From: Bacteroidales bacterium
GTDB taxonomy: Bacteria; Bacteroidota; Bacteroidia; Bacteroidales; P3
Direction: 5' to 3'
Assembly (NCBI GenBank): GCA_017522105.1
Contig: JAFXAA010000031.1
Span: 32,890 to 96,889, forward strand
Length of the DNA stretch: 64,000 nucleotides
Shown here: piece after piece, positions 61,047 through 64,000 of the stretch
How positions within the stretch are numbered: the stretch's first letter is position 1
Layout: every line of letters begins with the position of its first letter
Position numbers and translations under genes: made by a program
Notes under the pieces: model-generated
The model's database searches: none
Seen by the model: only the letters and a program-made list of their open reading frames with translations
Told to the model about the DNA's origin: nothing

Positions 61047-64000
61047 TTAGCGGACCACGATGACACGCTTGGCGGGTGCGTTGCCAGCCTTGACGAGGAT
61101 CACGCCTGTGGTCTCCACGGCGAAGGTCTCGGTGTCGGCGGCGTTGGCACGGCGGGCCATGCAGCGTCCGTTGACGTCATAGAGGTAGATGGTCATGCCC
61201 TCGGCACCCTTCACGTAGACCTTGCTGTCGGCGCTGTAGATGCTGATGTGGCTGTAGTCGGCTGTGGCTATACCCACGTTGGGGGCGAACTCGGCCACGA
61301 GGGTGGTGTCGCACGTCACGGTGAAGATATAGACGCTGTCGGTGACGCCGTTGCTCCAGCTGACGAAGTGGTGGCCGGGCTTGGAGACAGCGATGAGCGT
61401 TACGACAGAGCCTTCAACATACTGGCCGGCGCCGACGACGGTACCCATGTTGGTGTCGTTGGCAGCGGCATTGACGGTCAGGTAGGGCGACGGCTCAGCC
61501 TCGAAGGCGGCCACGACGTTGAAGGTCATGCCGGCCATGGCGGGCAGGATGTCGATGCTGACAGTGTTGTCGGTGCTCATGGTGTCGCCGTCCACCACCC
61601 AACCGGCGAACAGGTAGCCCTGGTTGGCCGTGGCTGTGGCCGAGGCGGTCTGGCCGGGATAGAAGCGGTAGGTGCCGGCAGCGGGAGTGGTGGTGCCCAT
61701 GGCAGCGTCGTTGACGCTCAGCACCACGGTGACGCTGTCATAGTGGTTGACGGTGAGCGTGAGGGTGACGATGCTGTCGCAGCCGTCGGCGTTGGTGGTG
61801 GTGTAGGTGTAGACACCGCTCTCGGTGTAGACGTTGCCGTGCCACTCAAAGCTGTCGTAGGCGGTGGCGGCGGTGTCGCCATAGGTGCTCTGGTTGACGG
61901 TGAGGTTGAGAGTGACGGTGCTGTCGCAGCCGGCGGCGTTCTCAAGGACGAAGGTCGGAGCCACAGCGGGCGTGGAGATGTAGGTGACGCCGTGCCAGGT
62001 GAAGCTGTTGCAGACCTCGGCGATGGTGTCGCTCACGGTGCTGTGGTTGATGGTGAGCACGAGGGTGTCGGTGCCGACGACGTATTCGCCGCTGGCGTTG
62101 TAGGTGTTGCCCATCCAGGTGTAGCTGTCGCAGGCGGTGATGGTGGTGGTGCCGCACTGCTCTATGGTGAGGTGCAGTGTGACAACGCTGTCGCAGCCGG
62201 CGGCGTTGGTGCCGGTGTAGGTGGGCTCATTGGTGCTGGCGGTGTACTCGACGCCGTGCCACACGTAGCGGTTGCAGGCGGTGACCTCCTCGACGGCCGT
62301 GGTGCTGTGGTTCACGGTGAGGTTGAGGGTCACGGTGCTGTCGCATCCGGCGGCGTTGACGGTGGTGTAGGTAGCCGTGTTGTTGGAGGCGTAGTACATG
62401 GCGCCGTGCCATTCGATGCTGTCGCAGGCGGTGAGCTCTTCAACGCCGGTTGTGGCGCTGTTGAGGGTGAGCTGCAGGGTGACGACGCTGTCGCAGCCGA
62501 CGGCGTTGACGAGGGTCATCGTCGGGGCCTCGGCGGGCACCTCGGTGTAGGTGACGCCGTTCCAGGTGTAGCTGTCGCAGGCGGTGACGAACTCATCGGC
62601 AGCCGTGCTGTAGTTGACGGTGAGGATGAGGGTGTCGGTGCCTTCGATGTACTCGCCGCTCTGGGTGTAGGTCTCGCCGCTGACGGGCCAGGTGTAGCTG
62701 TCGCAGACGGTGAGCTCCGTGGTGGCGCACTGCTCGATGGTGAGGTGCAGGGTGACGGTGCTGTCGCATCCGGCGGCGTTGACGGTGGTGTAGGTAGGCT
62801 CGTTGGTGCTGGCGGTGTACTCAGTGCCATGCCACACGAAGCTGTTGCAGGCGGTGACCGTCTCGACGGCGGTGGTGCTGTGGTTCACCGTGAGGAGGAG
62901 TGTCACCACGCTGTCGCAACCGGCGGCGTTGGTGAGGGTCATCGTCGGAGCCTCGGCAGGCGTCTCGCTGTAGGCCACGCCGTTCCAGGTGAAGCTGTCG
63001 CAAGCCACGGCAACGGTGTCGACGGCATCGCTGTGATTGACGGTGAGGACGAGGGTGGTGGTGCTGTCGCAGCCGTTCACATCGGTGGTGGTGTAGCTGA
63101 GCTCACCGCTCTCGGTATAGGTCTCGCCGTTCCAGAGGTAGCTGTCGCAGGCGGTCTCGGCGGCCAGAGCCACGCTCTGACTGTTGTTGATGGTCAGCAT
63201 CACGGTGGTGGTGCTGTCGCAGCCGTTGACGTCGGCGGTGGTGTAGCTGAGCAGACCGCTCTCGCTGTAGGTCTCGCCGTTCCACTCGTAGCTGTCGCAG
63301 GCGGTCACGGCGGTCAGCTCCACGCTCTGGCTGTTGTTGATGGTCAGGGTCAGGGTCACGGTGCTGTCGCAGCCGGCGGCATTGGTGAAGACATGCGTCG
63401 GGGTGGCGCTCTCGGTATAGGTCACGCCGTACCACTCGAAGCTGTCGCAAGCCACGGCGGCGGTGTCGCCGGTGTTGCTGTAGTTGACGGTGAGGGTGAG
63501 GGTGACGGTGCTGTCGCAACCGGCGGCGTTGGTGAAGACATGCTGCACGGTCTGGCTCTCGGTGAGGCCGGTGTGCTCATACCAGTCGAAGCTGTTGCAA
63601 GCCACGGCGGCGGTGTCGCCGGTATTGCTGTAGTTGACGGTGAGGGCGAGGGTGACGGTGCTGTCGCATCCGGCGGCGTTGGTGAAGACATGCGTCGGGG
63701 TGGCGCTCTCGGTGTAGGTCACGCCGTACCACTCGAAGCTGTCGCAAGCCACGGCGGCGGTGTCGCCGGTGTTGCTGTAGTTGACAGTGAGCATCACGGT
63801 GGTGGTGCTGTCGCAGCCGTTGACGTCGGCGGTGGTGTAGCTGAGCAGGCCGCTCTCGGTGTAGGTCTCGCCGTTCCACTCGTAGCTGTCGCAGGCGGTC
63901 ACGGCGGTCAGCTCCACGCTCTGGCTGTTGTTGATGGTCAGGGCCAGGGTGACGGTGCTGTCGCAGCCGGCGGCGTTAGTAAAGACATGCGTCGGGGTGG
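61047..64000 (-). CDS. Large secreted Cys-repeat protein with T9SS-like C-terminus (5' end outside window)
   Basis: At least 984 residues; the frame is open at the window edge, so signal peptide and start are not seen. About 15 full and one partial units of 40-51 residues follow each other. Each starts with CDSYxWNGxxYTESG-like sequence and contains AAGCDSTVTLTLTVN. Two units (SGEYIEGTDTLILTVN and SGEYVVGTDTLVLTIN) lack the second Cys half, and the last starts YDS rather than CDS. Two InlB/Flg_new-like segments follow (FAGWVVDGDTMS; HHFVSWSNGVTDS), then a terminal domain ending APAKRVIVVR that resembles a T9SS sorting domain. A surface-exposed adhesive role is only a guess. The 28.7 kb protein is a diverged relative. 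Confidence 0.88.
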   Translation of the reverse strand, partial: TPTHVFTNAAGCDSTVTLALTINNSQSVELTAVTACDSYEWNGETYTESGLLSYTTADVNGCDSTTTVMLTVNYSNTGDTAAVACDSFEWYGVTYTESATPTHVFTNAAGCDSTVTLALTVNYSNTGDTAAVACNSFDWYEHTGLTESQTVQHVFTNAAGCDSTVTLTLTVNYSNTGDTAAVACDSFEWYGVTYTESATPTHVFTNAAGCDSTVTLTLTINNSQSVELTAVTACDSYEWNGETYSESGLLSYTTADVNGCDSTTTVMLTINNSQSVALAAETACDSYLWNGETYTESGELSYTTTDVNGCDSTTTLVLTVNHSDAVDTVAVACDSFTWNGVAYSETPAEAPTMTLTNAAGCDSVVTLLLTVNHSTTAVETVTACNSFVWHGTEYTASTNEPTYTTVNAAGCDSTVTLHLTIEQCATTELTVCDSYTWPVSGETYTQSGEYIEGTDTLILTVNYSTAADEFVTACDSYTWNGVTYTEVPAEAPTMTLVNAVGCDSVVTLQLTLNSATTGVEELTACDSIEWHGAMYYASNNTATYTTVNAAGCDSTVTLNLTVNHSTTAVEEVTACNRYVWHGVEYTASTNEPTYTGTNAAGCDSVVTLHLTIEQCGTTTITACDSYTWMGNTYNASGEYVVGTDTLVLTINHSTVSDTIAEVCNSFTWHGVTYISTPAVAPTFVLENAAGCDSTVTLNLTVNQSTYGDTAATAYDSFEWHGNVYTESGVYTYTTTNADGCDSIVTLTLTVNHYDSVTVVLSVNDAAMGTTTPAAGTYRFYPGQTASATATANQGYLFAGWVVDGDTMSTDNTVSIDILPAMAGMTFNVVAAFEAEPSPYLTVNAAANDTNMGTVVGAGQYVEGSVVTLIAVSKPGHHFVSWSNGVTDSVYIFTVTCDTTLVAEFAPNVGIATADYSHISIYSADSKVYVKGAEGMTIYLYDVNGRCMARRANAADTETFAVETTGVILVKAGNAPAKRVIVVR
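61745..64000. repeat. DNA-level tandem repeats (~140-155 bp) within the Cys-repeat gene
   Basis: The protein units correspond to direct DNA repeats. Some copies, such as those around 63360-63460 and 63660-63760, differ at only a few positions over 100 bp. This indicates recent duplication or gene conversion and potential for copy-number change. Confidence 0.85.

Noticed and set aside
61745-64000. CRISPR or satellite array at the right edge
   Set aside because: The period corresponds to a protein repeat, the frame is open throughout, and the gene has a normal terminator.

Overview
This window comes from a chromosome of the order Bacteroidales (phylum Bacteroidota). Four things point there. 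The promoters match the Bacteroidota pattern TTTG-N19-22-TANNTTTG. Three large secreted proteins carry type IX secretion (T9SS) C-terminal sorting domains, or sequence resembling one. There is a PorE-like OmpA/PD40 protein, and the division-gene order is typical of the group. Coding density is high, and GC content is visibly uneven: lower across ftsZ-ftsW and the 28.7-30.5 kb gene, high elsewhere. I saw no rRNA, tRNA, IS element, prophage or CRISPR array.

Layout. 1-14,741 (minus): the division and cell wall (dcw) cluster mraZ-rsmH-ftsL-ftsI-murE-mraY-[murD remnant]-ftsW-murG-murC-ftsQ-ftsA-ftsZ, with ftsZ cut by the window edge. Where murD should be there is only a C-terminal-domain protein with substituted catalytic positions. 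15.3-25.9 kb: S46 dipeptidyl peptidase, a sigma-54 open frame that continues in frame into a secreted M23 peptidase, ribH, fmt, HU, gpsA with an acyltransferase, a RecD-like helicase and secG. 26.5-35.8 kb: rpmH, rlmD, two large T9SS cargo proteins, apbE and a YicC-family gene. 36.4-47.9 kb: TPR and DUF4292-like lipoproteins, tadA, miaA, the PorE-like protein with an extra degenerate retropepsin-like domain, clpX, rodA and mrdA. 48.4-56.5 kb: B12-dependent nrdJ, pcrA/uvrD, dtd, yccF, prmC, an RNase H with a viroplasmin domain, and a small radical-SAM protein. 56.5-64 kb: a Cys-motif/TonB protein, tsf, rpsB, rpsI, rplM, and the 3' part of a large Cys-repeat T9SS protein.

Functional picture. 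Peptidoglycan precursor synthesis and septation (dcw) and elongation (rodA, mrdA) account for two blocks. The MurE motif predicts meso-diaminopimelate peptidoglycan. PorE-like and T9SS cargo genes serve outer-membrane secretion. The remainder is translation, DNA metabolism and phospholipid synthesis.

The unexplained layer is a set of short-unit repeats. Arrays of 7, 8, 9 or 11 bp units sit in spacers, several folded as long hairpins and several overlapping stop codons. Some lie in frame inside rsmH, prmC and rnhA. The most striking is a perfect 49-bp inverted repeat built of 11-bp units between mraZ and the S46 peptidase gene, with two relatives in the other long divergent spacers.
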